The notes under the pieces were generated by a model. The model searched no databases. It was given only the letters and a program-made list of their open reading frames with translations, and had not been told where the DNA came from. Made by a program: the position numbers and the translations under genes. 13,706 nucleotides of DNA from Vulcanimicrobiota bacterium (GTDB taxonomy: Bacteria > Vulcanimicrobiota > Vulcanimicrobiia > Vulcanimicrobiales > Vulcanimicrobiaceae), in assembly GCA_019233415.1 (NCBI GenBank), contig JAFAMK010000237.1, forward strand, positions 1-13,706, given 5' to 3'. Positions within the stretch are counted from its first letter, which is position 1, and every line of letters begins with the position of its first letter. Of this stretch, positions 13,115-13,706 are shown one piece after another.

Positions 13115-13706
13115 CGGCCCAGCGCCGCCGCCCGCGCTTCGGTCAGCAGTTCGTTCGCAGCGGCGAGCGTCGTGCCGTGCTTGAGCCCGCCCATCCACTT
13201 GATGCGCGCGCCGTACGGATCCCCGAAGTTGAAGTAGCGAATCTGCACCGTCCACCGCGCGCGCGCAGCGACGTTCGGGCCGGACGCGTGCAGCGTGAGG
13301 AAGTCGAACGCGAACAGGTCGCCCGGTGCCGACTCCGGCGCGACCAGCTCGTAGCGGTCGCCGATCGTCGCCTCGTCGGCGATGCGCAGCGAGCCATACG
13401 CGCCCGACGCCATCTCGGCCTCGCCGTTCCCGGACGTGTCGATCAGCGGCTCGACGCCGTTGCGGTGCGAGCCGCGCGCAAGCACGACCGGCCCCATCGA
13501 CGCGCTCACCGGGACGAGCGGCAGCCAGAACGTCATCCCGTCGAGGCTGCGGAACTGGTACTGGAACTCCTGGTGCCATGGCGCGAGCCGCCGGTCGTCG
13601 CCGGGCCGGTCGATCCGCACGCCGTTCGCTCCGGGCGCGGTGCCGACGAGCTCCGCCTGCCGCAGCGCGCGGTACAGATCGGCCATCGACTCGCCGACGA
13701 GCAGCC
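13111..13706 (-). CDS. Phytanoyl-CoA dioxygenase (PhyH)-like oxygenase, 5' end cut by window edge
   Basis: The frame is open to the right edge (LLVGES precedes the first Met at 13686), so the N-terminus is missing. The visible part matches the Fe(II)/2-oxoglutarate PhyH family: WHQEFQYQ (first metal pair), WLPLVPVSASMGPVVLARGSH, APGDLFAFDFLTLHASGPN (the distal metal His) and an Arg nearby (ARWTVQIRY) that could bind 2-oxoglutarate. The metal motif reads H-Q-E instead of the usual H-x-D. Relatives hydroxylate small molecules or lipids. The gene overlaps the sugar-methyltransferase-like gene by four bases, so both probably act on the same pathway. The substrate is unknown. Confidence 0.82.
   Translation of the reverse strand, partial: LLVGESMADLYRALRQAELVGTAPGANGVRIDRPGDDRRLAPWHQEFQYQFRSLDGMTFWLPLVPVSASMGPVVLARGSHRNGVEPLIDTSGNGEAEMASGAYGSLRIADEATIGDRYELVAPESAPGDLFAFDFLTLHASGPNVAARARWTVQIRYFNFGDPYGARIKWMGGLKHGTTLAAANELLTEARAAALGR

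Noticed and set aside
1..13706. CRISPR arrays, tRNA or rRNA genes, insertion sequences
   Set aside because: No regularly spaced repeats, cloverleaf-like segments or transposase frames were seen; nearly all bases are in minus-strand coding genes.

Overview
The window is a GC-rich bacterial chromosome segment in which every supported gene lies on the minus strand, so transcription runs from the high coordinates to the low ones. GTG and TTG starts are frequent and most adjacent genes touch or overlap (ATGA, GTGA, TGATG and TAGTG junctions). The core is a conserved housekeeping cluster: rpsB-tsf-pyrH-frr, a small unknown gene, then uppS-cdsA-dxr-rseP-ispG. It joins translation factors, UMP kinase, the non-mevalonate isoprenoid pathway (dxr, ispG), undecaprenyl and phospholipid precursor synthesis (uppS, cdsA) and a site-2 protease. 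This gene order occurs in many phyla. Together with the very high GC and the accessory genes it would fit an uncultured lineage such as Candidatus Eremiobacterota (WPS-2), but the sequence alone does not fix the taxon.

Upstream side (11963-13706): a partial phytanoyl-CoA-dioxygenase-like oxygenase overlaps, by ATGA, a three-part methyltransferase (zinc-binding N-terminus, SAM domain, C-terminal domain) of the sugar C-methyltransferase type. These look like the end of a separate glycan or secondary-metabolite cluster. A gap of about 180 bases (11783-11962) follows. It holds an extended -10 promoter and two GC-rich hairpins that form the rpsB leader.

Housekeeping operon (3794-11782): rpsB to ispG are tightly packed. 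The cdsA-dxr junction carries a short dispersed repeat that seems to have supplied the dxr ribosome binding site and a false upstream ATG. A 68-codon gene of unknown function sits between frr and uppS with its own Shine-Dalgarno sequence.

Accessory tail (1-3813): a solo copper-amine-oxidase-N-like domain protein overlaps the end of ispG. A hicA-hicB toxin-antitoxin pair of lower GC follows, with a perfect 8+8 palindrome just ahead of hicA. Next come a soluble LytS-like histidine kinase and a LytTR response regulator. The last gene, cut by the window edge, is a Tat-exported glycoside hydrolase family 47 alpha-mannosidase whose GTG start overlaps the stop of the response regulator. GH47 is best known from eukaryotic N-glycan trimming and is uncommon in bacteria, so the kinase-regulator-GH47 unit is the most notable part of the window.
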